Shown: positions 13,461 through 27,550, numbered from the stretch's first letter. The stretch is DNA of 64,000 nt from Welwitschia mirabilis (GCA_051453625.1 JBOZIK010000001.1:196109945-196173944); one strand, 5' to 3'. Made by a program: numbers and translations. The notes: generated from the sequence alone by a model not told the origin.

Positions 13461-15084
13461 TTATCTAATAAAGAGAGAATACTAAAAACCATTATATACT
13501 TGGTTGTATTAATGTAATTGTTAGTACTATATATCAGTATAAAATATATAGGTGTGTGTTTTATTTACACCACTGCCGATAAAGAAAATAAGTTATCCAA
13601 GATAACTAACATATCCCACTCATAATAGTTACAATAAAACAATGTCATATTAATATCAGGATTTTTAAGGTAAGCCTATAAACATGTATTGATAAAGACA
13701 TGTTTAGATATATGAAATGATTATATTTACCTATTGAAGGATGGCCTATTTCATTGGAGTCTTATTTAATAAACAGATCTGCATTATTCTATGGAAGTAG
13801 GATCAAAATATTCTAAACCACATAAATTCTACTTGTTCTTACTATTGTTTACATTTCTTGTTTTCTGTTCATTTCTTATTCATTGTTTTTGACTTTATTC
13901 TGATAAATAACTTTTTAATAGTAGACATCTATAAAGTAAGAAGTATCAAAGAGATTCTAAAATATATACTAAAGAGTAATAAATGCAAATATGAAAAACC
14001 AACTTGATATGTACATATGAACATAGCAGAAAGACCTAAATAGAGAAATATACTAACGTGTAAGTTGGTTTTATATATTAAATTGAAATTTGATGGCTGA
14101 ATTAATAAGTAAGGGCTAGAATTATGATTGAAGAATATTCTTAAGGAAAAAGAAAAACACATAAATTACAATAAGATATTCATTTAAGAAACCAAAATCC
14201 TTAGTATTAAGACCATTTTGTGTAAAGGAAGTAAAAAAAAATGTAGTAGGTAAACATTAAAGGAACGATTTTTTTAATTAAAAAATTAAGGGAAAAAGGT
14301 GTATTGGACAACCAGAATACTTTGTAAAAAAATTACAAAACCATAACTTTGCATGCTATGGAACACAATATATGTTTTCACATAACTTTCCCATTTTAGT
14401 AAATTGAGATAGATTACTATCCTTTCAAAAGACTTAATATATCAAAAGCATAGTCCATTCTATATATCATTAAGATAGGGGAAAGTAAACATGTAATTAC
14501 ACTCATTCTATATGCTAATCATATAATTAACATGTAAGACATCAAATACAAGACTATGTAAAGCTATAACTATCCTCTAAATTCAAAGTATCAAACTCAA
14601 AATTACTATGTTGCTTTTTGAAGTATGAGTATGGAATGATTAAACTCTAAAATAAAGTTAGGATTTATAAAGTTAAAATGATAATGGAAAATTCTTACTT
14701 ACATGAGTAAAGAAATTAAGGGATACATATGATGTATGACATTTAAGTTTTATCAATTTGACAAAGAACCATGTCTTTTATAAGAGGTCCAAAAACACTA
14801 GAATAAAAAAGTAAAAAAATAAAAAAAATAAAAAAAAGAAAAGAAAATAAATGCTTATGAGTGAAGGATTTATTCTATCAATCTAAACAAATCCTTAACA
14901 ATAGATTGTTGATGAACTTATTAGAGTACTTTCCAAAATAAATATTAGAGTCATATATAACTTGAATACATTTAAAAGAACCTTAATGAAAAAAAAGGTA
15001 TGAGGCATATGTTAAAAATTATGAGAAAACATAAATTCATACTAAATATTTATACACATCTCAATAATAAAAATAGAATCGTAA

Positions 15085-15105
15085 GTAACTCCATAATGGA
15101 GTTAC
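15085..15105. repeat. Short perfect palindrome
   Basis: gtaactccat and its reverse complement are separated by a single base. No flanking context suggests a terminator or transposon end. Confidence 0.6.
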
Positions 15106-15165
15106 ATATACTATGCTTTGAGAAAATAGAATGAAGATAACTTTAGTAACAAAATTAAAATAAAT

Positions 15166-15211
15166 AAATATATAACTCTATAATGAAGAAATATATAACT
15201 CTATAATAAAG
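15166..15211. repeat. Tandem duplication of a 23-mer
   Basis: Two adjacent copies of aaatatataactctataatg plus three bases differ at one position. Confidence 0.75.
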
Positions 15212-16049
15212 CTAGAGAATAAATTCATTATAGTGATACAACTTAGTTATTTTAACTCATGTAATTAGCCTGAGTAATACAAGAACAAAATTATGAACTG
15301 GACTATAATGATTGGTGGAGTTACCATCCAAACNNNNNNNNNNAGGATATGCTATGAAATCCATAAATATACCATTTGAGAAATCAATTAATAGATTAAA
15401 TACATTAAAGACAATTAAACCAATTAAATGTCTTTAAGTACAGGGCAAATGAATATATCATTAACATTTGCAACAAGTGCACTGTTGAGAAATAAATTGT
15501 GAATTGACCATGAAAAAAATCATTTTATGAGATAAGAATAATTTAAAATTAATTTTATTTAAGTAACATTTTTAATTATTTAATTTTCTATCTTTGTTTT
15601 TTATTTTCTTTCTTCCTCTTTTTTTTCTTTAAAACTTCATTTGTATGCTAATAAAGAAATGGACATGAGATAAAAACTTCTAACTTTGATGAGGCAAACT
15701 CTTTAACTTTTAAAAGTTTTCATAAGCATGATATGGTTAAGAAATTCAAAGAAGTAACAATAGTTAATAAAATAAAAATTAATTTAATGGAATGTAGTGT
15801 GAGCTAAGGGGAGGTTTTAGAACATGTAAAATACTATTCAAATTTAAAAAATAATTTATATCAAAACTAATAGATCAACTAATAGAGTATAGGTTTACAG
15901 ATATAAGATAATAGATTGAAATTAATATGAGTTAGAATGTTATTCTTCTAAAGAAAGCACATAAATGATATTAAATATTTTGAAGTTAAATTATAAATAG
16001 GTAATTACAAAAATAAAGAAAATAATTATTGTATTTTCTAGTTGTCCAT

Positions 16050-17092
16050 TGTTGACAAATCCAATTATAAATGAAATTAATTACATAGGTGCATTTTTAA
16101 TTACAAGACTTAAAAAATTAATAGAGCTTTAACTTGGAAGAATTTAAAGTAAAATGGAGCCCATATATAATTAAAGCAAGTTGGAAAAAGCAGCAAGCAA
16201 ATCTACCATAGGGAAGCAACTAGCTAAGGCCTAGTAAGGAACTAACCATTAAAACCAAAATTAAAAGTCACACTTCCTAAACAAATGCATGACTAATGAA
16301 GATCAGGCTATTGACTAGCTAAGAGTAGTNNNNNNNNNNNTAATAAGTAAGTAACTAGCAATTCAATAGGATATCTAGAAATACTCAAGAAGTGGTTAGC
16401 TAGCATAGATAAAGGATCTATCACTTAAGTAGTTGACTAAAGTTAGATAGGAGGTTGACTACACATCACTTAGACTTAGGTGACAAAAAGAAAAAGATTT
16501 AGGTAATCATTAAAGTTAAAAACTAGCTATTCTTCTAATTATTTGAAGTGTACATGACTATTTTTCTTTGATAAAATAGTTACATAACTTGTGATGATGG
16601 TGTGTAATAGCTACAAATATGATTTTTCTATAAATAAAGTACTATAGCACATTAAGCCCTATTGGATCTATTACTTTTTCATCTTACAAGAAAATATACA
16701 CATCTTATATTTTTTTTGTTATGCACTATTCTTCTTTATGTGTTATCATTCTTGAGACAGTAACAAGAAAACATTATTGTGATGAAATTTAAGGTTGATG
16801 ATTATCATACATTACCAATTGTATTAGCTAACGTTTGCCATAAAGTCTTACTTGGATGTTGGAGTGTAATACATAATAAAGAGGAAACAAAATTATTTCT
16901 TGAATTCATATTTTATGCCTTTGTTAATTTTATTTCATTAGTAATTTAGTGTTAATTATAATTAAATCTATCTTGTATCATATTACACTATACTTACTTA
17001 TAGTCATTTCACTCTAGTTATGCTAAAACACTATTTAATTAAGTAAAATAATTTAATAATCATCCTATCTCATCTCTCTTATCTAGGATATT
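16050..17092 (+). repeat. 5' LTR of the SIRE-like copia element
   Basis: Begins TGTTGACAAAT and aligns collinearly with 32380-33413. Shared blocks include gcatttttaatt, a TATA region, atgcctttgttaatttta and ctctagttatgctaaaaca. An 11-N gap lies at 16330-16340. A degraded primer-binding-site-like tggtcctgaga follows at 17093. Confidence 0.85.
16629..16638 (+). promoter_or_regulatory. TATA box of the 5' LTR
   Basis: tataaataaa sits at the same LTR position as tataaatag in the 3' LTR (32952-32960), which matches the plant TATA consensus. It is the likely former U3 promoter. Confidence 0.55.
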
Positions 17093-17329
17093 TGGTCCTG
17101 AGAATTGACATCATAGCTAGTTGCTATAATTCTTACTTGTTTTAATATGTTTAAAGTGAAGTAATAGGTAGAAAGAATAGAGGAAAAACTAGTTAACCAT
17201 TTTCCTTACTTCAGTGATGATAATTGTGGTTTTTTAAAATCAAGAATGTATGTGTTCATTAAAGTAGTAAATTTGATTCTTAGAAAATCATTAAAACAAG
17301 ATTCAAAGCTCCTAAGAAAGTAAAAAAAA

Positions 17330-18180
17330 TTAAGGAGCTTTAGATAATGGTGATCAAAGAAATAAGTAAATTGAAAAATGAATATGAGGACAATTCCATG
17401 CTCAATATGAAGGCCATGAATGTTATTTATTATGGATTGGATCTAGAGAAGTATAAGAAGGAAAGAAAGTTTAGTACCACTAAAGAAATTTGGGATTACT
17501 TGTAGGAAACATATGAAGGTATTAACTAAATCAAGAAGACCAAGAATAAAATTATAATAAACCAATTTAAAAAAATCAAAATATAAGATGATCAGACCTT
17601 TATCAAATTAAACAATAAATTAATGGATATAATGAATAGATTATGAAAACTTTGTAAACATCCCTTATCTAGTTAAATTGTGGAAAATATCTTAAGGTCT
17701 TTTTCCAAAGCATATGAAAATGAGGTACTAATAAGGAAAGACATAAAAGACCTTGAGAAATCATGTTAGAAAAATGAATAAGTGGTTTTATTACCATTGC
17801 ATTGAGACATTCACATAACGGTAACAATGGAAAAGCTACAAAACTTAATGAAAATTGTATTTTACTTTTTAAATCCAGGGATGGTATCTTTATTTATCTC
17901 ATTTAAATTTTGTCTCAAATTTAGATGAAAAAATTGTTTTGTTTATTAGGAAACTCAAGAGAATGCTTGTAGGAAAGAAGAAAAGATAGAGAAAGGATAT
18001 CATAAAAAGAAATATTATGAAAAATCATCAAAATTCCAAGGTAAATCAAATGATAAAGGCATTTAATGCTATTATTATAAAGTTTGGAACAACTACTAAT
18101 GAGTGCCTTAAAAATAATAATAATAAGATGATAAAGGAACCAAAGATGAAGTGCCATGTTACTTTATGAAATAGCAATAG
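17330..18180 (+). pseudogene. gag (UBN2-type) relic of the SIRE-like element
   Basis: Plus-strand pieces follow copia gag. AMNVIYYGLDLEKYKK is followed by a TTKEIWDYL block (consensus TAKEIWD.L...YEG) near 17480-17525. Further on are a KTKNKI stretch and a RSFSKAYE block (for R.LP..W). A decayed CCHC knuckle lies near 18066-18110, of the type CYYYKVWNNY, where the consensus is C-X2-C-X4-H-X4-C; its second cysteine and histidine have been lost. Gag formed the virus-like particle of the element. Many stops are present, mostly explainable by C-to-T or G-to-A change. Confidence 0.75.
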
Positions 18181-19189
18181 TAATTTAGATCAAGAAGAGG
18201 CATATTATAATAAGAGGTTATACCTAATGGCTTTTACTTTAAAGAATGTTTCTCTTATATCTACTTCTAACAATAATTTTGATTTAAGTAACCCTCATGA
18301 AATAAGTTAAAAAATTCCTTAGACCTTTTAGGTTGTAATATATAAGATGAAAATCCAAGTAATGATAAGGAGGAGGATCAGTTGTCAAATTTCAATGAAG
18401 AGCAAGAAGATGTAAAGGATAAAAAAGTAGGTGATAAAGAATAAAATGGTGATGCTCTTAACGAGGCTATTAGAAATTATACTAAGAGAGGAATAAGATA
18501 TCCAAAGAAAATGTGCTCTTTAAAAATGATGTTGAAAAATTTAAGAATGAAAAGAAATACATCTTGAGCTAGTAATACAAATCAAAGATGAAGTTAACAC
18601 AAAAGATCTTATGTTTTAAGAATTATGCAAAATAGCTTCAAGCCAAAGAAAGAGAAGAAGAATGTAGATGATTATTAAATAATATTAATGGGTTACTTAA
18701 CATTATCTTAAAGTTTTCTACAAGTACTAACACTTTAGACAAGATGCTCATAAGATAAAGGCAATATTATGGAAAGAGTAACTTGGGATACTTGCATCTC
18801 CTCTCTTCAACACCAGTATTGATATCTTATAGGAAATCTTCTTTCCTCTTTAATGATAAATCATAATTTTTTACAAGCTTCAAATCAAGTGATATCTAAT
18901 CCTACTCTTCTCATATCAAATCTAGAAAGAGAAATAGGAGGCATCTCATTTGCCATTTTTTTAATAGGCTTGGTTGCACTACATTGACTTGTCATTATAA
19001 TAACATGTTTCCTAAATTTCGAAATATGTTAAATTTTTAATTAATTCATAAAAAACCTTATTTTGATATTAGATAGAGTAATGTTAGAATTTTTCTTAAT
19101 CTACACTTCCTTATCTACCATTAATGACATGCATTAGTATTTTAATAATTATTAAGACAAGTGATATGGAATACAAGTAGATTTGTCAC

Positions 19190-20110
19190 CATGGAGAAAT
19201 GTAATGGAGGAGCTTTTAGTTTTGGATAAAATGACAAAGCAAAAGTTAAAGGCATAGGTATAATTGAAGGTAAAGATTTCATTATAATTCACAATGTTTC
19301 TATGTAAATAACCTAATGTACAATCTTTGTAGTATTAGCCAAATTTGTGAAAAAGGTATGTATATTTAATTTAGTGATTCTACATGTCACGTTCTAGATA
19401 GAAATTGTCGAGTAGTACTTTTAAGTGGTAGATATGAAAATGTTTATTCTATTAAGTAATAATTAGATAGAAAATGTTTTTCTTCCCCTCTCATAAATAA
19501 AAGTATATTATGAAATAAATGATTAGAATAATGAAACTAAAAAAATTTGTATAATATAGCTAAACATGGTTTAGTAAAAGAGTTACTTAAAATTAGTAAA
19601 TTATAAGATGAAGTGTGTTGTGCTTGCTAACTAGAAAAGAAAACTAGGAAAATATTAACTAAGATTAATCAAATGAATGATCAAAGACTATAAGATCTAA
19701 TCTACTTGGATTTAGTAGGTCCAACCCCTATAAAACGTTTTAGTGATAAGAAGTATGTTCTAATGATTATTGATAACTATGATAAATTCTCTCAGGTGTT
19801 GTTTTTTAGACATAAGAGTGATGCCTTTAATAACTTGGAAGTCCTTTGCAAAATACTTATAAATGAAGTTGCTTACAATAAAAATAATACTAAAAGTGAT
19901 TATGATAGATATTTAACAATCAAAGATTTAAAAGTATTAGCAAGAAAATGGGAGTGTGAGTGAGTTTTTAATCCCTAGAATCCATTAACAGAATGAGGTA
20001 GTTAAAATAGAGTATTATAAGAAATTATATGAACCATGTTATAAGGAAAGGATTTATTCAAAATATATTGTGCTAAGGATTTTAACATAGATTGCAACAT
20101 TTTAAATCAT
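19190..20110 (+). pseudogene. GAG-pre-integrase and integrase relic
   Basis: The segment reads, with frame breaks, CNGGAFSFG (about 19200) and SISQICEKGMYI (about 19340), matching the consensus LLSISQLCDKG. Next come a decayed H2C2 finger (CCAC near 19618) and an uninterrupted integrase core piece at 19706-19963. That core contains DLVGPTPIKRFSDKKYVLMI and a following DNYDKFSQVLFF block, equivalent to D-L-x-GP...V..DDYSR...V.FL. Integrase inserted the cDNA copy; the first catalytic Asp is recognisable (in LDLVGP). The 85-codon open stretch is a chance survivor, not a gene. Confidence 0.85.
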
Positions 20111-20599
20111 GATTTTCCTAGATTAGGCATGAAAAATACACACTATAAGCTATGGAAAGGTAAGAGGCCACATGTATTCTACTTTAAAGTTTTTAGAAAC
20201 AAGTGTTATACCTTGAAGAATGTTAAAAACATTAAAAATTTTGAATCCAAGGTAGTAGAATGCATTTTTATTATTACTTGAAAACTAGTAAGGCACATAG
20301 GGTGTAAAACACTAATTATAGTATAGTAAAGGAATGTGTTCATCTAAAAATCAATGAAAAAGAAGGAAGCAAATATGATGATGATGAACTCCTAGAAATG
20401 ATCATACATAAACTTAATTCTAATACTCAATCCTCTATTTCAGCTCTCTCCATTCCTCCAACCTCACCAAACAAATCAACTAATCTCAATTAAAAGATAT
20501 CATAGTTTTAAAAGATATATTAATGGATTTTATCATTGGTGATGTGTTTAGTAAGATAAAATTAAGAAGTTCTATTTTTGAAAATATTTGTTTCATGTT

Positions 20600-21350
20600 A
20601 CCACTCAAATCTAAAACTTTTCAAAAGGTTGAAAATGATGAAATTAGATGAATGCAATGTAAAATAAGCTAAATTAATTTGAGAAGAATGAAGTGTGGAA
20701 AGATTTTTCTAATAATAAAAGATTATAATGTTATAAAAATCAAATGGATATTTAAAAACAAATTGGAAATGTTTAAAGTGGTTTAAAATAGAACAAGGAT
20801 AGTAGCATAAGGTAAGATGCAAATGAATGGAATTGTCTTTGAAGAAACATTCATAATTGGAGCTAGACTAGAATCAATTATAATATTTATTATAGTTCTT
20901 GTTTTAGATGTTAAATAGTGCTTTTCTACATAGAAATCTAAATGAATTACTATATGTTAAATAGCCTTTGGATTTGGAAGAACCATCATATCTTAACCCT
21001 GTTTATAGATGAAAGAAGACTTTCTATGGATTGAAATAAGAACCTAAAATATGATATAAAAAATTTGACCTCTTTCTTATTTGAACATGGATTTATTAGA
21101 GATAAAATAGATAAAAATTTATTTATCAAAATTAAATAAAAAAAACTAGATATGATTTTCTCTTAGATCAAATTTATGTAGATAACATAATCTTTGGTTC
21201 TACATTAGACTCTTTATCTCATGAATTTTTTTAAACAAAAATAAAAATTATATTAAATAAAAATACATTATAGAAGGGAAGAAAACATTTCTAAAAATTA
21301 TATTTGCAATGAAGCAATAAGCTTCTGATTGAATACTAGATTTTATCAGT
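20600..21350 (+). pseudogene. Reverse transcriptase relic (N-terminal and palm)
   Basis: About 20720-20880 reads KWIFKNKLEM, then RIVAxGKMQMNGI and FEETFIIGARLESI, matching the copia blocks KARLVA.G and DETFAPVARLE. At 21175-21200 the catalytic box reads YVDNIIFGST, so the second aspartate of YVDD is now Asn (GAC to AAC). The coding relic stops just before a 100-N gap and the LINE insertion. Confidence 0.85.
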
Positions 21351-21364
21351 AAATTTTACAAAAA

Positions 21365-21464
21365 NNNNNNNNNNNNNNNNNNNNNNNNNNNNNNNNNNNN
21401 NNNNNNNNNNNNNNNNNNNNNNNNNNNNNNNNNNNNNNNNNNNNNNNNNNNNNNNNNNNNNNNN
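21365..21464. other. Assembly gap (100 N)
   Basis: A run of exactly 100 N at the junction between the copia RT relic and the inserted minus-strand LINE. The insertion point and any target duplication are hidden. Confidence 0.99.
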
Positions 21465-21559
21465 AAATATGAAATCCAAACTGAGTAAAATCCTAACATA
21501 CAAATTAAGGCCATGTTAAAAAACCCACTTCTGATCTGAAAGGCTGTCAATAGCTACTT

Positions 21560-22880
21560 CATGTAAGGAAAAGATACCTATGATGCTTATAAATGAGATT
21601 TTGGCCTAGATCATCTTCAAGAATCTCAAAATCTTGATTTAATGCCTTAAAAGTGTCATCCCCTTTTGGGTTTTTATGTAAATGAAGTATTTGAGTGTTT
21701 CTTTTATAGATTGATTTGATAGAGCTCAGAGGTGCTCTATGGATAACTCCTATGATGATATATGGATACTTCTATAATTCTTTAATTATTACCATCAAAG
21801 ATAAGTATCTGATCTCCTTCATGTCTAGATCCTCTGTTGCTGAATTCTGATTCAACTATTAGAGCTCTCCTTGTTCTTAGTTTATATGTGACTACTGGGG
21901 ATTTTTTGGTTCTTGATCTAGATGAGTATCATCTTCTTCTTTTTATTTTCCTTGATGGATTTCTTCTACTAGCTCTGAATGAGAATTATCTTGCTTATTA
22001 GAACTTGGAGATGAGGTTACTCTTCTCTATTCATTTAAGGGTGTGGGAAAAGGGTGGGGACAGGGTCATTCTTGTCTACTCATTAGTGATCAGGGGTGGG
22101 ATCTCCCTTGTATGCTTCTTCAAGAATAAGCTCAAGCTCATTTTTGTCTTATCTTAGTTTTGATTTCTTGTGAATTTGCTTTGTTCCTTTAGAGGATATT
22201 TTTCTTTTTCCAGTTTTATCTCCTTAAAGAAGGGGACTTGAGAAGTATCTTGACCCATCTTTTCTACCATTCATATGTCCATTACCATACCTAAGTGTTT
22301 AGATCTATGATTTTTTTAATAGGGCTTAGAGAAATAACTATAAAATATTAATCCTTTATCCTAGATATGGGCTTTGAGAAAGGTAAAATAAATACCTATA
22401 AGCTTAGAGGTACATATAGACTATATGAAGTATCGGTCTACTATTTTTGCTTCTAGATCCCATGGGGATAATAGGATACTTCTACATATATGGCCACTTT
22501 AGATATTAGGGATACCTATTGAGAATAAATGATGAGCTTCTTGTCATTTCATAACATCAATAGGGATTTTTTCTTCTTCCATTAGTATCTTGAGGTACCT
22601 TACTAATTCTTCCTTTATGGGCTGAATGCTCACTTTCTTGAATCTCATTAATCCTTATTTGTAATCCCTGAAAAAGGAAGGGATATCCATCTATGGCTTT
22701 ACTTTTATCTTTCACTAAAGAGTCTTCCATCCTATGACCTATACTTTCTGCTAAAGTTTTAGATAGTCTTTAAAGAGATCTAGTGTCTTTCGTTCATACA
22801 AAGAAGATACACCCATGAGTACCTTGATTTTAGAAGAATACCATTTCAAATTAAGGGTTGTATTTATAGGAAGAGGAAGA
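21560..22880 (-). other. Unassigned minus-strand coding-like remnant
   Basis: Downstream of the LINE post-RT region the minus strand can be read for several hundred bases with few stops around 22700-22300. It contains EELVRYLKILMEEEKIPIDV and, further on, a LLSPWDLEAKIVDRYF block. I do not recognise the family. It may be the extreme C-terminus of the LINE protein, or another element's remnant on which the LINE lies. Confidence is low. Confidence 0.3.
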
Positions 22881-23899
22881 GGGGTGTTAGAAAAGATAAT
22901 CTAATTGTACATATTTCAAGTCAATTGGTGTGTCAAATGCAATTCCTATTTCTACCATATTTAATGCTCTTTTCTTATAGTGGAATAATCATTTATTAAT
23001 GCAATAATCCATTTTCTCTAGGTACACTCCTTAAATAAATGGTTAATAGTATTTAAATTTCCTTAGAAGATGGGATAATATGGAAAAACTAAGATCCCCT
23101 ATTTGATTAAATTATCTTTAGTTTGAATTCTTTTTTTTTTTAAGAATAACCAAGAAAATATTTTAGGTTTGTCTACTATATTTGAAAACTCTTATGTGCC
23201 TTGAATCTTCCCATACTTTATAATTAAAATGGATTTGACAATGTCTTCAAAAGTGGTACCCATGTTATTAACCTCTTAATAGGAGTTCACTAAGTATTAC
23301 CAAAGGTAAGATTCCTTATGCTTGCTATTTTATAAATCATATTTATATTTAATCAATTTTTTCTAGAGGACACTCCATGTAAAATCTTCTAATAATTCTA
23401 TTTACCCCATCAAAAGGCAATCTTCTTATCTTTGAAGCCTCCAACCTCCAAATGTTATTGGGTGACCGATAATGTCCCATTGCGAAGGGGAATTCTATTT
23501 TTATCCTTCCCTTCTAATCAAATAAAATTTTTGGCTATTCTATTAATCTTATTAATAATGTGCTTAGAGGAGGACGGAGGAGAATAACAGAAGCTGAGTA
23601 TTTAAAAGTGGCTATGAGGTAATAATTAGCAAGGATAACTTTTAATTTTGAAGATAGAAATCTATTTGTTTAAGTATTATATTTTCTTTGAATTTTTACA
23701 ATGATTTACTTCCAAGTTTGAATGTTATTCCAGTTTTGCAATGAGATCCATAAATAAATATTGTTAATTTTTACATCCTTAGCTTCCAAGATTTGGATGA
23801 TATTAGACTTGTGGAATAGTTTCAATCCTATACAGTGGATTTATTTCTTAGTCAAGTTTACCCTTAGATCTATGAATCTCCTAAGATACATTGCATATT

Positions 23900-24310
23900 T
23901 GATGGACTCATTTATTTATAAGAGGCTTGATTTATAATAATTATATCATTTATGTAATGATTATCAATAAACATTTGCTTCCCAATCTTAATCCCTTTCA
24001 TATTGCTTCTATTTAACATTTTCTATAGAACATTCAAAACAAACAAAAATATGTAAGAAGATAAGGGATCTCCTTATCTAAGATCATGACATACTATAAA
24101 ATACTTCAATTTAGTGCCATTAATCTCCAGGTAGAATTCAACTAAGATCTATATATCCATCTATTGGTTTACTAAGTCTTTCAAAAATATAGATTTCCTA
24201 AAGATAGTTCCTAATGCACTCTAGCTAACTATGTCATAGGCCTTAGCTATATCAATCTTGATAAGCTTTAGAGAAAATTCATGTCTTTTAACAAAATTTA
24301 TAATCTCAGT
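23900..24310 (-). pseudogene. LINE reverse transcriptase core relic
   Basis: Minus-strand motifs appear in order. LKLIKIDIAKAYDIV lies at about 24275-24228 (consensus KIDISKAYDRV) and GDPLSSYIF at about 24074-24047 (consensus QGDPLSPYLF). A damaged FADD box, NDIIIINQAS, lies near 23955-23925. These are the non-LTR RT palm motifs. Stops interrupt the frames and the catalytic FADD is lost. Confidence 0.8.
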
Positions 24311-26699
24311 AGTAAGTAAGATTTGGCCTTATATGTATTTGGAATAGACAAAGCCAAATTGGATTGAAAAAATGACCTTGGGAAGCAAGAGGAAATATAG
24401 CCAACCATTATCTTTGAAAAAATCCTATAAAGCACATCATATATTCTAATCAGTCTGTAATCCCCTAGTTATTGACATTTGTTTTCTCTAGTCTCAACAA
24501 GTATTCTTTTGGTTATGAATATCTTCTATATAACATCTTAAAGGTTTTTAATAAGGATGAAGAAATAGAGTTTAAAAAGTTCTATGGGCCAACCACTAAG
24601 CCTAAGGAGTTTCTTATTTTTCATGGATTGAATGGCCTAGTTTAGCTCTTTCCTATTTACAGGCTTACTTAATTTCTCATTTTCCTTTTTAGTAACCTTA
24701 CTAATAATGTGTAATAGGTTAAGGATGATATCTTCCCATTCCCATACTATTTTGAGATTGTTCTTCATTTATAACATAATTTCCTTTTTGTTTTCTAGCA
24801 ATCTATGTTCCACCCTAAGCTTTATAATATTATTGTACATCCTATATTGATTCACCAATGGAAGAAAACTTGTATGTGTTTATCACCTTTTTGTAGCCAT
24901 TTGATTCTATAATTTTATTTCTAATACTATTCCTCATCTATTGTAATTTATTACAGCTCTTGAAGATAGTCATACTTTCATTGTCTAATATTATCTTGAT
25001 CTCCTCCCTAATCTTGTTTTGTCTAAAACTTCCATAGTTACTTCTCAAGATTTTTATAAGAATCAAACTTTATCTTAATTCTCTTTTTTGTAGTTTCTCA
25101 TATAACTTTTTATGGTGCTCAGACCTTAGTATAGAAACATAAAAACTATGGTCTTATCATAATTTTACCATATTCTCTCCATCATATTCCTCATTTCTTC
25201 TCTACCTTTCTAGTATCTTTTCATCTTGAAGAAGAATTTTGGGGCCAATTTTATCCCTACCAAAAACCTAGTTGGTTTATGATCTGAAGCCATTCTATTA
25301 AGGCACTACACCTTTATAGATATTTGATTGATTATCTCTCTTCCACCTAAAATTCTATCAATCCTGGATATGATCAAATTGTTACCTATCCTTCTATTTG
25401 ATCATGTGTATTTGCATCCTAGGATTGAGATATTTGTTAAGTATCCCTAGACCATAAAACCCTTAAGGATTTTTGCTTATTTACTATTCTAGTTATTCCC
25501 ATCTAATTTCTCCCAGCTATAAATACATTGATTGAAATCTCCTATCACTAACTATCTACTCTTATTTGTGATAATATTGAGAAAGTTTTTGCACTCTTGA
25601 TTCTTTTCCATGTTACCTTGAGGGTTGTAAATGTTTGTAATAATCCAATCCTCATAGATTAAAATGTGATCAGGCCTTTTATTTATCAACTTAATATCAT
25701 TAATTCTCCTAATCTTCCTTGCACTTATATCACAAACATGTTTCAGTCCTATTAGTATTACCCCGTTTTCTTATTATTACTCATTTTTGATTTCTTGTAG
25801 GTAAACTATCTTAATGCTATTTTTAAGAATAATGTCTACCAGGGTCTATTTCTTATAGGAAAATCATAAGTTCCTACAATTCCAAGTAAGGCAATCCATT
25901 AGATAGGTTTTTGCCCTTTTTTGACATTTTCAATCCTTTTTTTAATGTTTTCTCTATTGTAGCTTATGAGTTGTTTCCGCTTTATCCATGGTCTTTCTAT
26001 CCCTCAGGATTCTATTGCTTGGCCTCCTCTTAGTTTGCTACTTTAACTTCTTTAATAAGTTTTTTCAAAGTAAAAGTTGGGTTGCGTTATATGGAAAAAA
26101 AAAAATCTAAAATGATAGTGTATTTGGAAATTCTACTTGTCAAGTAACAACTTGATTTTTTCTTTGTAGGATTCCTACCCACCATTTTAGGTACAATGGT
26201 AGATGCTCTAGACCAAGTTACTATTAGTTTTTTTCCTTTTCTATTTATGTTTAGTTTTTTTCTGTTCCCTTGTGTAGTGCCATAATTTGTTTTATATACA
26301 ATTATATGTTAAACTACTTTAACAATTCTACATGTAAGATATCCAGCATTAGCTATTCGTACAATAGTATCCACAACTTCTTTATGAGATCCATAGGAAG
26401 ATATAATATATTTTGTTAAAGAGAGGCCTTCCTGGAAATTACCTTGATTCCATGGGATTTTGGTGTAAGAAGCACAAAGGGGTCTGTAGAATATTTGGAT
26501 TTGTTCTCTTTCCAGATGAGGGAAGGGATATAACTAAGTGGGAGAGTATCACCTTGACATGGTGAAGGTTATCAGTTTGAGTCTGGGATTTTTCTTCTCT
26601 TTGTGCTTTGTTGAAAAACTTCTATGCTCTTTTGTGTTTCTTTTCTTTTCTTCTTATACAAATAGAATTCTGCCTTATGCCTTGATTTCCCATAAAATA

Positions 26700-27550
26700 T
26701 GCATTTATCCTTTTTTTTCCCCATTTCAACTAGTCTTCTCTTGCATTCCTCATTAGAATGTCCTTTTTTAAATATAGTAAAAACATGATTATCTATCTTT
26801 GGACATCGACTTGATGGGTGCTCTAACTTTTCACAAGTCTCATAGATAACTAATAAATTTTCATATTTAACTTTTAGGTTGGACTCTTCTCATTTAGAGT
26901 AAAAATTAATGGATTGAATCTTCTTTATTTTCTTTAGACTTAGAAAAATAAAGAATATAACTAGTACTAATCAAGTTTGCTTTATTATTATTTTGTCCAA
27001 GTTAATAAGATTCCCAAATTATGAGGATATCTTCATCCCAAAATGCTACTAAAAACCTATGAACCCTTATTCAAATTGGTAATCTTTGGGAAATGTTTGA
27101 GTCCAATTTCATCCCCACTTCCTCTTTTTCCAAATTGATCCCTCTTACTCCAAAAAATCATAGGCCCCTTACTATTACCTCATTTATGTGCTTTTCATTA
27201 TCAAACTAAAATAGAACTAGCCCATTCAGTAAAGAAATAACTTAGACTTTAGTGATCTGTGTCTATTTAGTAGCCAGCTAATTTCTAATCAGATCTAACC
27301 TAGGCCTTGTACTAGATGAAACAAATTTTTCTATGAAACTATACTGAAATGTTTTTTTCAATTTCTCCACATGCACCATCGTATATATCTAGGACTAATG
27401 TGCTCCCTTCTCTAGATAACTTGCTTTCTCCATAGATAGGTAGAGTCCTAAGGGGGAAAAGTGCTAAAATAACATAAAATAAAATTTTTAAATGAAATAA
27501 TTCCTTACTTAGAAAATCTCCTACCAAAACCAAGACCGAAATGCTCCTCT
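26700..27550 (-). pseudogene. LINE ORF1-like relic with zinc knuckle
   Basis: On the minus strand about 26815-26715 reads CPKIDNHVFTIFKKGHSN then EECKR, a damaged C-X2-C-X4-H-X4-C knuckle. Upstream, an open stretch at 27533-27339 resembles the DUF4283 region of plant LINE ORF1 in position and style. ORF1 proteins bind the LINE RNA. The assignment rests on the order relative to the endonuclease and RT. Confidence 0.5.

Larger units (their letters stand above)
13461..16049. other. AT-rich stretch with minor repeats and a 10-N gap
   Basis: No gene is seen. It holds a poly-A-rich run at about 14808-14852, a small palindrome at 15085-15105, a duplicated 23-mer at 15166-15211 and a gap at 15334-15343. 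A 77-codon minus frame (13929-14162) has no recognisable relative. Confidence 0.5.

Noticed and set aside
21356-21550. 64-codon minus frame
   Set aside because: About half of it is the 100-N gap.
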